A stretch of 9,949 nucleotides of DNA from RUG11462 sp036308645 (GTDB lineage Bacteria; Bacillota; Clostridia; Oscillospirales; Acutalibacteraceae). Of the stretch, positions 1 to 7,086 are shown piece by piece. A program made the translations under genes and the position numbers. Numbering within the stretch: the first letter of the stretch is position 1; each line of letters opens with the position of its first letter. Under the pieces are notes generated by a model, which saw only the letters and a program-made list of their open reading frames with translations, made no database searches and was not told the origin of the DNA. The stretch is taken from positions 1 to 9,949 of the forward strand of contig JAXJVH010000011.1 of assembly GCA_036308645.1 (NCBI GenBank), given 5' to 3'.

Positions 1-3
1 GAT

Positions 4-137
4 TGGCTCCCTCTGACGAGGGAGCTGTCGAGCGAAGCGAGACTGAGGGAGAGAAAAGCCGAAGTATATATCTATCTTTATTCTTTCTCTCCCTCCGACA
101 CGGCAAAGCCGTGCCACCTCCCTCGTCAGAGGGAGGC
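4..137. mobile_element. MITE-like inverted-repeat element
   Basis: The ends at 5-24 and 118-137 are reverse complements at 19 of 20 positions. A second inverted pair lies inside them: GAGGGAGAGAAA at 45-56 and TTTCTCTCCCTC at 84-95. A further small hairpin, CACGGC-AAA-GCCGTG, precedes the right arm. The element is far more GC-rich than its AT-rich surroundings and has no coding capacity. GAT occurs immediately outside both ends (1-3 and 138-140) and may be a 3-bp target duplication, although the left flank is only three bases long. Short elements with these GAGGGAG arms recur in Clostridia genomes, as I recall, which fits a non-autonomous mobile repeat or an interspersed structured repeat. 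Confidence 0.7.
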
Positions 138-181
138 GATAAGTGTTGAAACCCCAACATTGGGAATAGAACCTTTTTTGT

Positions 182-1020
182 CTAAACGACAAGTCCCAAA
201 CGGTCCATCTTTCTTCGGTGTTCAATTCCCGTAGTCATAATATAGATTCTTGTTGTGTCTATACTGCTATGCCCCAGAATATCCGCAAGTTTTGCAATGT
301 CTTTCTCAATGTTATAAAAAGTTCGTGCAAACAACTTTCGCAGATTATGCGGAAACACCTTGCTTGCTTTTACTCCGGCTTTTTTACAAAGAGATTTCAT
401 CTGCGCCCAAATATTGCTCCGATCCAGCGGTTTTCCGTTTTTGGTAATAAAGATTGCGCCGTAGTTTATACCGTTTTTCTTTGCGTAATTCAAAAGCATA
501 TTTTTAAGTTTACCGGGAAGCAGTATAGTCCGAGTTTTGCTTTTACACCTTACCGTAATCTCGCCTCGCTTTACCGCCTCTGCGGTGAAGAACCGAAGTT
601 CGGAAACACGAATTCCCGTACCGCAGATAGTTTCCAAAATCAAATGCAACCTCGGGCGGCTTTTTGAAGCCTCCAACAGACGAATATATTCTGATTTTGT
701 CAACTCTTTTTCCTCGGCACAGTAGATTTTCCGTTGGGTTTTGATGTTTTTAACCTTGCAATCCGACAACCCGAGAAAGTCCAAAAGAATGTTAAGGCTT
801 GCCAACATTGAATTGATTGAACTTACAGCGTAGCCGTTTTCTACAGAGATTTTTTAAACGACATCATCTGCTCTTTTGTCACGGGCCGTTCGCCCGTAAA
901 CAAACGAAAAGTACGAACATCTCTTAAATATTTCTCTACGGTCGCCGTGCTTTTTTCCTCAAGGATTAGATATTTGCGAAAGGCAAAGATTTTTTCTTCT
1001 GATAATATTTGTTATGCCAT
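182..1020 (-). pseudogene. Broken tyrosine recombinase/integrase gene
   Basis: The intact 3' portion (182-808, 208 residues from its first ATG) is a phage-integrase catalytic domain. The active-site set is complete: R67 in TGIRVSEL, K91, H154 and R157 in HNLR, H180 in LGHS and nucleophile Y189. Translating further upstream gives a normal N-terminal core-binding domain (EKIFAFRKYL, then TVEKYLRDVRTFR), but in a different frame. That segment runs into a TAG at 841-843, and reading must shift by one base between about 844 and 858, where there is a run of six T on the plus strand, to continue as VENGYAVSSINS. The natural start is ATG at 1018-1020, behind AGGAGG at 1030-1035, but its third codon is TAA (1012-1014). 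Two lesions in one frame argue for real decay, not a sequencing error. The family catalyses site-specific strand exchange for integration or inversion. Only an N-terminally truncated protein could be made from this copy. Confidence 0.85.
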
Positions 1021-1062
1021 TTTAAAATTCCTCCTGTATGCGTTATTTTTCATTTCATACCC

Positions 1063-1091
1063 ATTGTATCAAATTTCAAATCGCCTTTGCA
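1063..1091 (-). promoter_or_regulatory. Promoter of the recombinase pseudogene
   Basis: Read on the minus strand there is a weak -35 TGCAAA (1086-1091), a 17-bp spacer and -10 TACAAT (1063-1068). TGA directly before the -10 gives an extended -10 element. Start ATG 1018-1020 lies about 40 bp downstream behind AGGAGG. The expression signals have outlived the reading frame. Confidence 0.55.
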
Positions 1092-1152
1092 TAGGTCACA
1101 CAGAAGGAAAAGTATGTAAATTTTGCGTTTTTAAAAATATGATTATTATAAC

Positions 1153-1187
1153 AAAAAGACGACTGATAAACATCAATCGGCTTTTTT
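1153..1187 (-). terminator. Rho-independent terminator after the Dabb gene
   Basis: Arms 1153-1167 and 1172-1186 pair over 15 positions, with one mismatch and one G-T wobble in the minus-strand transcript. The loop is four bases, and a run of five T (U in RNA) follows on the minus strand. It begins nine bases after the Dabb stop codon. A-rich and T-rich flanks on both sides could let it work in either direction. Confidence 0.75.
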
Positions 1188-1195
1188 AAACTGTT

Positions 1196-1489
1196 TTAAA
1201 TTTCAAAATCAAGGCAACTTCTTATTGCGGTGTACGGTCTTACCTTTGTATCGGCGACTTCTACGTGAGCAGGATGAGTTGAATAATTTTTCAGCGCTTC
1301 TTCGCTTTCAAATGTAGAATCAAGCATTAAATCCGCATTTGAACTTGCAAGCGAGTCTATATTTACTTTTATATCAACAAGTCCCGGGATTTTGCCCTTT
1401 AACCCCTCCAAACCTTCTTTAATGCCGAGTTTTATCTCTTTGGTTTTTGCCTCGTCTTTGAGCGTCCATAAAATAATGTGTTTAATCAT
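1196..1489 (-). CDS. Dabb (stress-responsive A/B barrel) domain protein
   Basis: This 97-residue protein is essentially one Dabb domain. It opens with MIKHIILWTLKDEA, then has a helix ending in KGKIPGLVDIKV, then the Asn/Asp-containing strand NADLMLDSTFESEEAL, and ends with YSTHPAHVEVADTKVRPYTAIRSCLDFE. The HPAH-to-late-strand layout is typical of the family. Dabb proteins are small ferredoxin-like dimers. Some are plant stress proteins or polyketide cyclases, but most bacterial members have no assigned reaction, so none is claimed here. The start is well supported by AGGAGG at 1497-1502, seven bases before ATG. It has its own promoter and terminator and so can be transcribed alone. The upstream anti-sigma gene shows no terminator, so read-through into this gene is also possible. 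Confidence 0.85.
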   Translation of the reverse strand: MIKHIILWTLKDEAKTKEIKLGIKEGLEGLKGKIPGLVDIKVNIDSLASSNADLMLDSTFESEEALKNYSTHPAHVEVADTKVRPYTAIRSCLDFEI

Positions 1490-1514
1490 TGTTTTTCCTC
1501 CTCACTTTTAAAAA

Positions 1515-1543
1515 ATTATATCATAACTTTTAAAACTTGTAAA
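1515..1543 (-). promoter_or_regulatory. Sigma-A promoter of the Dabb gene
   Basis: On the minus strand, -35 TTTACA (1538-1543), a 17-bp spacer and a perfect -10 TATAAT (1515-1520), with TGA just upstream as an extended -10. The start codon at 1487-1489 lies roughly 20 bp beyond the expected transcription start, leaving room for the AGGAGG site. This is a strong, apparently constitutive promoter. Confidence 0.8.
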
Positions 1544-1574
1544 GCAATGAGACAGCGTTTTTAACAATTTATTA

Positions 1575-2528
1575 TTAATCAATTAAATCAATTTTTTCGC
1601 AATTAATTTCAAGATTATTTACAAATTCATTTGCGATTTGGGCGTCATCGGTCAACGCTTTAACATAGAAATAATATCCGTCAACATTCATAAAGAAAAG
1701 GTTTTTATCCGTTACCTTAACCGAATAGCCGTTATAATTTACAAATTCATCATTAACCGTTGTATCTTTGGTGCATTTATATGTTGAATATCCGAGTTCA
1801 TATTCAATTCCGCCGTAATTAACCGAAAAACTGCATCCTGTAAGATTATCGGCAATGTATTTCTCAACTACGCCTTTTTGGCTTATAACTTCGCCGTTAA
1901 TACTGAAAGTGTAAAACTTTTTCTCCTCTAAAAACATCGAAAGTTCATTATAAGGAATTTCAAGAATAAAACTGTTTTCGCTTCCGACTATTACATAATT
2001 ATTTTCGGTATAAAGCGAAGATACAAAAGTTTTTAATTCATCAACAGAAGAAAACGAAACATACTCTTTTGATATGCCCGGTATGGCAAAATGTATATTA
2101 TTTTGTGTTTCAAACGTTGTATCGGGCTGAATTTCGGCTTGCGAAGTATTTTGTGTGTTTTCATTGTTGCTTTTATTATCGGAATTGCTGTTTTTATCAC
2201 CGATATTTTTATTATTTTTTTCCCCTTTTTCATCTTTCTTCTTTTTGGTTTTGTCCGTAGGAATATTGCCTGCAAACTCCTCGCCGTTGTATTTTGGCGG
2301 CGTTATAAATTTTTCGGGTGAGTCGGAAGTATAGAACGACATAACCGTTAAAGCGGTTAAAACAATACATGCCGCCATCGGCAACAATCTTTTAAGCACC
2401 AAATCACTTTTCAAAACAGTAATTATTATACTTTTTCTTTTTACGGGCGAAACGCACTTTTTTCTAACCGTTTCCAAGTCAGGTACTTCGTCTTTTAAAA
2501 CCGATTTGAAAAAATCTTTGTTATTCAT
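1575..2528 (-). CDS. Probable membrane anti-sigma factor
   Basis: This 317-residue protein has the layout of a single-pass anti-sigma factor. A short cytoplasmic N-terminus (about 1-47) is followed by one hydrophobic segment (about 48-66, LLPMAACIVLTALTVMSF). Next comes a low-complexity Lys/Asn/Ser-rich linker (about 93-130), and then a presumably extracytoplasmic domain (about 140-317) rich in Tyr, Phe and Asn. I do not recognise the outer domain and see no zinc-binding HxxxCxxC motif. The role comes from context: its ATG shares one base with the stop of the upstream sigma factor gene (TAATG at 2526-2530), which implies translational coupling and matched amounts. Inference: the N-terminus holds the sigma factor at the membrane, and the outer domain senses an envelope signal. 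It could instead be a secreted-domain regulator of another kind. The family assignment is moderate; the pairing is strong. Confidence 0.65.
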   Translation of the reverse strand: MNNKDFFKSVLKDEVPDLETVRKKCVSPVKRKSIIITVLKSDLVLKRLLPMAACIVLTALTVMSFYTSDSPEKFITPPKYNGEEFAGNIPTDKTKKKKDEKGEKNNKNIGDKNSNSDNKSNNENTQNTSQAEIQPDTTFETQNNIHFAIPGISKEYVSFSSVDELKTFVSSLYTENNYVIVGSENSFILEIPYNELSMFLEEKKFYTFSINGEVISQKGVVEKYIADNLTGCSFSVNYGGIEYELGYSTYKCTKDTTVNDEFVNYNGYSVKVTDKNLFFMNVDGYYFYVKALTDDAQIANEFVNNLEINCEKIDLID

Positions 2529-3088
2529 TAATAATGCACCTTCTCTCTTTGTTTAAATTCATCTCTTACTTCTTTTACCGTTCGGTAAATGTGGTTTTTA
2601 ACCGTTGATTGCTTGATTTCAAGAAGTTCCGCTATTTCGGGAATTGTTTTATCAAGCGAATAAAACAAATGAAAAATCTTTCTTGTTAAAAGTGGTTTTG
2701 ATTTCAAAAAAATTCTTACTTCCTCAATTTGTTCGGACAATATGTAATTTTCCTCTATCGACAATTCATCAATCGCCGAATCGCTTATATCAAATTCATT
2801 CCCGTCATTATCGGATTGTATGGTTGAAATCTGCATTTTAAGTCTTTTGGCGGCAGAATAATGACGGTAGATTTTTTGCTTTACAATATGTTTTATAAAG
2901 GCTTCGGGATTTTCAATATATTCCTCGCCTTTTTTGCTGATTATCAAGAAAAGTTCGGTATATGTTTCTTGAAAAATATCGCTTATATCTTCGGTATTAC
3001 AGCATTTTGCGGTAATTAATGCAAGAGCTGTTTTGCTTGTTGAATCGTAAATTCTGTTAAATGTCGATTCAGCATTATTTACATTCAT
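2528..3088 (-). CDS. ECF-like RNA polymerase sigma factor
   Basis: This 186-residue protein has two sigma-70 domains. Region 2 is at about 10-78, with the core-binding signature EDISDIFQETYTELF and the aromatic/basic stretch FIKHIVKQKIYRHYSAAKR. Region 4 is at about 118-178, with helix-turn-helix TIPEIAELLEIKQSTVKNHIYRTVKEVR. An acidic linker (about 92-117) joins them. There is no region 1.1 or 3, as in ECF sigma factors. It would direct RNA polymerase to a small dedicated regulon. ATG 3086-3088 is preceded by AGGAGG at 3096-3101 with seven-base spacing. The gene is followed by a membrane protein overlapping it by one base, the usual sigma/anti-sigma arrangement. Its regulon cannot be read from the window. 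The divergently transcribed envelope-lipid operon is a candidate by position only, because that operon carries a consensus sigma-A promoter. Confidence 0.85.
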   Translation of the reverse strand: MNVNNAESTFNRIYDSTSKTALALITAKCCNTEDISDIFQETYTELFLIISKKGEEYIENPEAFIKHIVKQKIYRHYSAAKRLKMQISTIQSDNDGNEFDISDSAIDELSIEENYILSEQIEEVRIFLKSKPLLTRKIFHLFYSLDKTIPEIAELLEIKQSTVKNHIYRTVKEVRDEFKQREKVHY

Positions 3089-3159
3089 TTGCAGCCCTCC
3101 TCATATATATAGTGTATTATAATAACAAATAAGTTTCAAAAAACATTATTTTTTTTAAA

Positions 3160-3187
3160 ATTATATCATATTTTGAAATAATAACAA
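3160..3187 (-). promoter_or_regulatory. Candidate promoter of the sigma/anti-sigma unit
   Basis: On the minus strand, TTGTTA (3182-3187), a 16-bp spacer and TATAAT (3160-3165), with TGA before the -10. The 5' leader to ATG 3088 would be about 65 bases. A second TATAAT lies closer, at 3116-3121, without a good -35 for sigma-A. TGAAAC at 3133-3138 resembles ECF -35 elements, so an additional autoregulated start is conceivable. Confidence 0.5.
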
Positions 3188-3235
3188 TATAAACTTTTGA
3201 AAAAAACCTTAAAAATAACTGTTTTGTCACTTTAT

Positions 3236-3264
3236 TTGACATTGCAATTGTTTTATAGTATAAT
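3236..3264 (+). promoter_or_regulatory. Consensus sigma-A promoter of the ligase/lipid operon
   Basis: TTGACA (3236-3241), exactly 17 bp, then TATAAT (3259-3264): both hexamers match the consensus perfectly. The leader to the first gene is about 110 bases. TGTCA at 3225-3229 and TGACA at 3237-3241 form an inverted pair over the -35, so a repressor site is plausible. No other promoter of this quality is visible before 8654, so the six genes downstream probably depend on it. Confidence 0.85.
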
Positions 3265-3323
3265 AACCATTGGCGTATTATCTGTAATTGTTTTATAAAA
3301 TCTTAATAATTCCTTTTACAGAT
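3243..3323 (+). promoter_or_regulatory. Leader with 40-bp-spaced direct repeat and inverted repeat
   Basis: TGCAATTGTTTTATA at 3243-3257, within the promoter spacer, recurs as TGTAATTGTTTTATA at 3283-3297, a 14 of 15 match exactly 40 bp apart. The second copy overlaps ATCTGTAA (3280-3287), which is the reverse complement of TTACAGAT (3316-3323). Two copies on the same DNA face around the transcription start suit a cooperative repressor. The inverted pair could instead form a weak leader hairpin with a 28-base loop. I recognise no known riboswitch here. Confidence 0.4.
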
Positions 3324-3379
3324 TTTAATATTAAATCAATAAATTAAAAAACACAGGAAAAAAGAAAGGATATGTTTCT

Positions 3380-4594
3380 TTGATGGAGTTCAGAGAAGAA
3401 TGTTTTTTGCCGGTGATTATCGGCGCGGATATAAACGCTTACAGTTTAGCAAGAAGTTTTCATGAAGAGTATAAAATAAAATCTCTCGTTATTTCAATGC
3501 TTGAGGCTAAAATTATTTCTAAATCCAAAATTATTGAAAACAGAATTTATGAAGGTCTTGAAAACGAAGATGTTCTTATCAAAACCTTAATGGACATCGG
3601 CGAAGAATTTAAAGGCAAGAAGAAACTGATTGTTCTCGGTTGCGGCGATTGGTATGTAAGAATACTTTCCGAAAATAAAAAGAAACTTCAAAAATACTAT
3701 ATCGTCCCTTATATAGACGCTGACCTGCTTAACGAAATAGTGCTTAAAGATAAATTTTACGAGATTTGCGATAAACTTGATATTCCTTATCCCGATACGT
3801 TTGTTTATAATTGCAAGCAGGAAAACACTCTTGATTTTGATTATGAATATCCTATCATCGCAAAGCCGGCTAACTCTGCGCTTTATCATTACGCAAAATT
3901 TCCGGGCAAGAAAAAAGTTTTCCGCTTAAAATCCCGTGAAGAACTTGATAACGTACTTAAAAATCTCGAATCTTCGAGTTACGATTATAAATTCTTAATT
4001 CAGGATTGCATCCCCGGCGGCGACGATAAAATGCGTGTGCTTAACTGCTACTGCGACCGCAATGCAAAAGTTAAATTTGCTTCATTAGGTCACGTTTTGC
4101 TTGAAGAACATACGCCTTCTGCTATCGGCAACCCTGTTGTAGTTATCAACGAGGTTAATAACGATATAGTAAAAGCCGCCACAAGATTTCTTGAAGAAAT
4201 CGGCTATACAGGTTGGGCAAACTTTGACATTAAATACGATGAACGCGACGGCGTTTTCAAATTCTTTGAAATCAACGTGCGTTTAGGACGTTGCAACTAC
4301 TATGTAACAGGCTCGGGCTTTAATACCGTAAAACGCATTGTTGACGATTTGGTTTTTGAAAAAGACCTTGATTATACAATAGCAACAAACGAAAATCTTT
4401 TCTCGGTTGTTCCTATGGGTATTATCAAAAAATACGTTAAAGATACCGATATGATTAAAAGAGCCATTGACCTTGATAAAAAAGGCAAGCGTTGTCATCC
4501 GCTTATTTACAAGGGCGATATGTCGCCTGTCAGGGCTTTTTATGTTTATGCTCAATTACTTAATTATTTCAGAAAATATAAGAAATATAAATAA
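3380..4594 (+). CDS. ATP-grasp carboxylate-amine ligase, D-aspartate-ligase-like
   Basis: This protein of about 404 residues has an ATP-grasp fold. The N-terminal domain starts with a nucleotide-fold-like strand and helix (LPVIIGADINAYSLARSF, about 10-27). The ATP-binding strand YPIIAKPANS (about 157-166, K162) follows, then IQDCIPGGDD (207-216), and the metal-binding motif FKFFEINVRLG (about 293-303, E297 and N299). ATP-grasp ligases activate a carboxylate as an acyl phosphate and join it to an amine. Length and motif layout resemble enterococcal D-aspartate ligase, which adds D-Asp to the lysine side chain of the peptidoglycan precursor. The racemase gene directly downstream supports a D-amino acid substrate. 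The start is uncertain: TTG 3380 or ATG 3383, with AAAGGA at 3364-3369 upstream and spacing of 10 or 13 bases. A different acceptor, such as an aminolipid, is possible. Confidence 0.75.
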   Translation: MMEFREECFLPVIIGADINAYSLARSFHEEYKIKSLVISMLEAKIISKSKIIENRIYEGLENEDVLIKTLMDIGEEFKGKKKLIVLGCGDWYVRILSENKKKLQKYYIVPYIDADLLNEIVLKDKFYEICDKLDIPYPDTFVYNCKQENTLDFDYEYPIIAKPANSALYHYAKFPGKKKVFRLKSREELDNVLKNLESSSYDYKFLIQDCIPGGDDKMRVLNCYCDRNAKVKFASLGHVLLEEHTPSAIGNPVVVINEVNNDIVKAATRFLEEIGYTGWANFDIKYDERDGVFKFFEINVRLGRCNYYVTGSGFNTVKRIVDDLVFEKDLDYTIATNENLFSVVPMGIIKKYVKDTDMIKRAIDLDKKGKRCHPLIYKGDMSPVRAFYVYAQLLNYFRKYKKYK

Positions 4595-4605
4595 GAGGCA
4601 AATCT

Positions 4606-5331
4606 ATGAGTGAAAAAACGCTTGGCATTTTAGGCGGAATGGGGCCTATGGCAACGGCATATTTTATGAAAATCATAATTGATATGACCGACGCCAAAAT
4701 AGATCAAGAGCATATTCCTATGCTTGTTTACAACCACACCACCATTCCCGACAGAACCGATTATATTCTTGATAACAGTAAGCCTAATCCTGTTCCCATT
4801 TTGTGCGCCGACGCAAAAAAACTTGAAAATTCAGGAGCAGATGTTATCGCTATGCCTTGTAACACAGCGCATTTCTTTTTTGAAGAAATACAAAAAAGCG
4901 TTAATATCCCCGTTTTACATATTGTAAAGGAAACGGTCGAATACATAGCAACACGTGATAACAAATGCAAAAAAATCGGAATACTCGCTACAAAAGGCAC
5001 TTTAAAGTCAGGCGTTTTTGAAGATTTTTGCAAAAAATACGGACTTTGCGCCGTACTGCCGACAAAAGCCGTTTCAAATATGCTTATGGATATTATCTAT
5101 AACAAAATAAAAATGGGCAAAAAAGTTAGTGTGGCAGAATTTTTGGGCATTATCGACGATATGAGAGAAAGCGGTTGCGACGCCGTAATTCTCGGCTGCA
5201 CAGAACTTTCGGTAATAAAATCCGATTTACATTTAAACCGATATGATATTATCGACTCGCTGGAAGTGTTAAGCCGTCGCTCGATTGAACTTTGCGGCAA
5301 AAATATTAAGGATAATTATTTTAATGATTAA
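4606..5331 (+). CDS. Aspartate/glutamate racemase family protein
   Basis: This 241-residue protein contains both halves of the PLP-independent Asp/Glu racemase fold. The N-terminus LGILGGMGPMAT is the usual family opening. The two catalytic cysteines are in place: C85 in MPCNTAH and C198 in LGCTELS. These residues abstract and return the alpha-proton to interconvert L- and D-amino acids. GILATKGT at 125-132 marks the second domain. The GGMGP opening and length favour aspartate racemase (or a broad RacX-like enzyme) over glutamate racemase MurI. It begins 11 bases after the ligase gene, with GAGG at 4595-4598 as ribosome binding site. The pairing suggests that it supplies the D-amino acid, probably D-Asp, used by the ATP-grasp ligase. 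Substrate is inferred from family and context only. Confidence 0.88.
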   Translation: MSEKTLGILGGMGPMATAYFMKIIIDMTDAKIDQEHIPMLVYNHTTIPDRTDYILDNSKPNPVPILCADAKKLENSGADVIAMPCNTAHFFFEEIQKSVNIPVLHIVKETVEYIATRDNKCKKIGILATKGTLKSGVFEDFCKKYGLCAVLPTKAVSNMLMDIIYNKIKMGKKVSVAEFLGIIDDMRESGCDAVILGCTELSVIKSDLHLNRYDIIDSLEVLSRRSIELCGKNIKDNYFND

Positions 5332-6022
5332 AAATTTATTTGTAAATATAAAAAACTTTATATTTAAAATAGTTCCGAAATATGCGGTTGTTCCTCTGCT
5401 TCTGTGTCTTGTTGCAAATTTAGTTGCTTATTACGGCTCTACAATAGTAGTAGACGGATTTGGTTTACAGCGTTATTCCGCCGCTATACCGCTTGATTAT
5501 GCAATACCGTTTATACCGGGATGGATTATAGTTTACTTTGGTTGTTATATATCGTGGGCGGCATTTTACATAATTGCTTGCAGAGAAAGCAAAAAAGCCT
5601 GTTTTGATTTTGTTACCGCCGAAGTAATAGCAAAAATGATTGCCTTGGTTGTCTTTATTGTTTTTCCTACCGAGATGGTTGAAAGAGGCGATTTTGAGCA
5701 AACGCTCGGAAACGGTTTGCTTGACAAAATAACCGCATTTATGTTTAACTGCGACAGGCCTATAAACCTTTTCCCCTCAATTCACTGTTTAGCGAGCTGG
5801 ATTGGATTTCGCGGAGTAGCTATGTGTAAAAAAGTGCCGTTATGGGTTAAATGGTTTGCTTTTGTATTGGCGATTTTAGTTTTCCTTTCGACGCTTTTCG
5901 TAAAACAGCATTATATTATAGATATTTTCGGCGGAATTTTGGCAGTCGAAATAGGTATGTTTATTTCCAAAAAACTTAAACTCGGAGATTTTATCCGAAG
6001 AAAGGTTTATCATGAGCAATAG
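5324..6022 (+). CDS. PAP2-family membrane phosphatase or head-group transferase
   Basis: This 232-residue membrane protein has about five to six hydrophobic segments (roughly 19-38, 62-84, 100-118, 150-166, 174-192, 199-215). The PAP2 active-site residues are present: DRP at 144-146, FPSIH at 150-154 (S152, H154), and STLFVKQHYIIDIFGG at 189-204, where H196 is the expected phospho-accepting histidine and D200 its partner. The late position of the motifs and the FPSxH form resemble the Aur1/inositolphosphotransferase-like branch more than small soluble phosphatases. It would act on a lipid phosphate or phosphodiester at the membrane surface. I chose ATG 5324, which has AAGGA 11 bases upstream (5308-5312) and overlaps the racemase stop by eight bases. 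An in-frame TTG at 5285 lies deeper in the racemase gene and lacks a good binding site. Its exact substrate cannot be read. Confidence 0.8.
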   Translation: MIKNLFVNIKNFIFKIVPKYAVVPLLLCLVANLVAYYGSTIVVDGFGLQRYSAAIPLDYAIPFIPGWIIVYFGCYISWAAFYIIACRESKKACFDFVTAEVIAKMIALVVFIVFPTEMVERGDFEQTLGNGLLDKITAFMFNCDRPINLFPSIHCLASWIGFRGVAMCKKVPLWVKWFAFVLAILVFLSTLFVKQHYIIDIFGGILAVEIGMFISKKLKLGDFIRRKVYHEQ

Positions 6023-7082
6023 TCAGAATAATGGCGGATTTGTTAGCATAAAAAAACAAATTCTTAATATCGGCTCGGTTGTTTTGCTGACTGTAATCGT
6101 ATTTGCAATAATTTTATTAAATAATAAAGAATTCAGTTTCAAAGAATTTTTTTCATATTTAACTTCTCTTAATGTTTATTACGTTATAGGCGCATTCGTC
6201 TGTATGCTTTTGTTTATATTTTTTGAAGGGTTAAGCTTAAAGCTAATCTTGAAGAAATTGGGGTATAAATCAAGGTTTCACGAAGTTATGATTTATTCTG
6301 CCTCGGACATTTACTATTCAGCTATAACTCCTTCGGCAACAGGCGGTCAGCCTGCATCGGTTTATTATATGAACAAAAGCGGAATACCCGTTTCGGCAGG
6401 TACGGCGGCGGTTACTTTCAACATCTTTATGTATACTGCGTCAATTATGTTTATTGCGCTTTTCGCTTTTATTGCAAAGCCGGGCTTCTTTTTTCATTTT
6501 GATTTAATTTACAAAATTCTTATAATCGCAGGAATAATAATTCAAGGCTTTATTCTTACATTTTTCTTTCTTTTAATGAAAAAGCCGTCTATCTTAAAAG
6601 CACTCGGCAATGGGTTGTTTAAATTTTTACATAAAATAAGACTTATTAAAAACCTTGAAAAGAAATTAGAAGCAGTTGAGCAAACAATTATTTCCTATGA
6701 ATCAAGCATTGAAATTATTAAAAACAACAAACCGCTGGCGGCAAAAGCACTCATACTTAATTTATTGCAAAGAGTTTCGCAAATGGCGATTGCTGTTTTT
6801 ATCTACTTTGCCGCAGGACTTAAAGGAATAAGCATCATAGAAATTTTTGTTTTGCAGTCACTTTGTCTGCTTGGCTCAAACAGCGTGCCGATTCCCGGAG
6901 CGGCAGGCGTTTCCGAAGGTCTTTATATAAGTGCCTTTAAACCTTTTTTTGCAAAAACAATGCTTTTAAACTGTATGATGGCTACAAGAGGAATTGCTTA
7001 CTATATCAGTTTTATTTTTTCCGGAGTATTAACATTTATTTTTCATATTCATATTTCTTTGAAAAAACAAAAAGGGGACTGA
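6012..7082 (+). CDS. Flippase-like membrane protein (MprF N-domain/YbhN type)
   Basis: This 356-residue polytopic protein belongs to the lysylphosphatidylglycerol-synthase transmembrane family. Two conserved loops identify it: ITPSATGGQPASVYYM (about 105-120) and NSVPIPGAAGVSEGLY (about 290-305). Hydrophobic segments lie at about 18-37, 53-74, 127-156, 165-189, 245-268, 272-290 and 326-346. A charged, helix-forming stretch (about 205-240) separates the two halves. In MprF this domain flips aminoacylated phospholipids to the outer leaflet. Here the cytoplasmic aminoacyl-transferase domain is absent, so the protein does not itself make lysyl-PG. Its start overlaps the PAP2 gene by 11 bases, with AAAGG at 6001-6005. 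Its place between lipid enzymes suggests it moves a product of this operon across the membrane; which lipid is unknown. Confidence 0.85.
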   Translation: MSNSQNNGGFVSIKKQILNIGSVVLLTVIVFAIILLNNKEFSFKEFFSYLTSLNVYYVIGAFVCMLLFIFFEGLSLKLILKKLGYKSRFHEVMIYSASDIYYSAITPSATGGQPASVYYMNKSGIPVSAGTAAVTFNIFMYTASIMFIALFAFIAKPGFFFHFDLIYKILIIAGIIIQGFILTFFFLLMKKPSILKALGNGLFKFLHKIRLIKNLEKKLEAVEQTIISYESSIEIIKNNKPLAAKALILNLLQRVSQMAIAVFIYFAAGLKGISIIEIFVLQSLCLLGSNSVPIPGAAGVSEGLYISAFKPFFAKTMLLNCMMATRGIAYYISFIFSGVLTFIFHIHISLKKQKGD

Positions 7083-7086
7083 ATTT

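Noticed and set aside
218..667. Plus-strand frame of 149 codons opposite the recombinase
   Set aside because: It is antisense to a catalytic domain with all its key residues. It has no family resemblance and no start signals.
182..1020. Programmed frameshift producing a functional recombinase
   Set aside because: A slippery A-run is near the shift, but the separate in-frame TAA at codon 3 would still stop translation, so decay is the simpler reading.
947..1189. Plus-strand frame of 80 codons over the recombinase 5' end
   Set aside because: It overlaps the lost N-terminal coding part, the minus-strand promoter and the terminator, and has no ribosome binding site.
3372..3383. Three-codon ORF (ATG TTT CTT TGA) just before the ATP-grasp start
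   Set aside because: Its ATG is only two bases from AAAGGA, too close for good initiation. It is more likely chance, although TGATG coupling to ATG 3383 cannot be fully excluded.
5285..5323. Upstream TTG start for the PAP2 gene, 13 codons earlier
   Set aside because: It lies inside the racemase gene without a binding site, while ATG 5324 has AAGGA and a typical short overlap.
6012..7082. Full MprF lysyl-phosphatidylglycerol synthase
   Set aside because: Only the membrane flippase-like part is present; the cytoplasmic aminoacyl-transferase domain is missing and the next gene begins at once.
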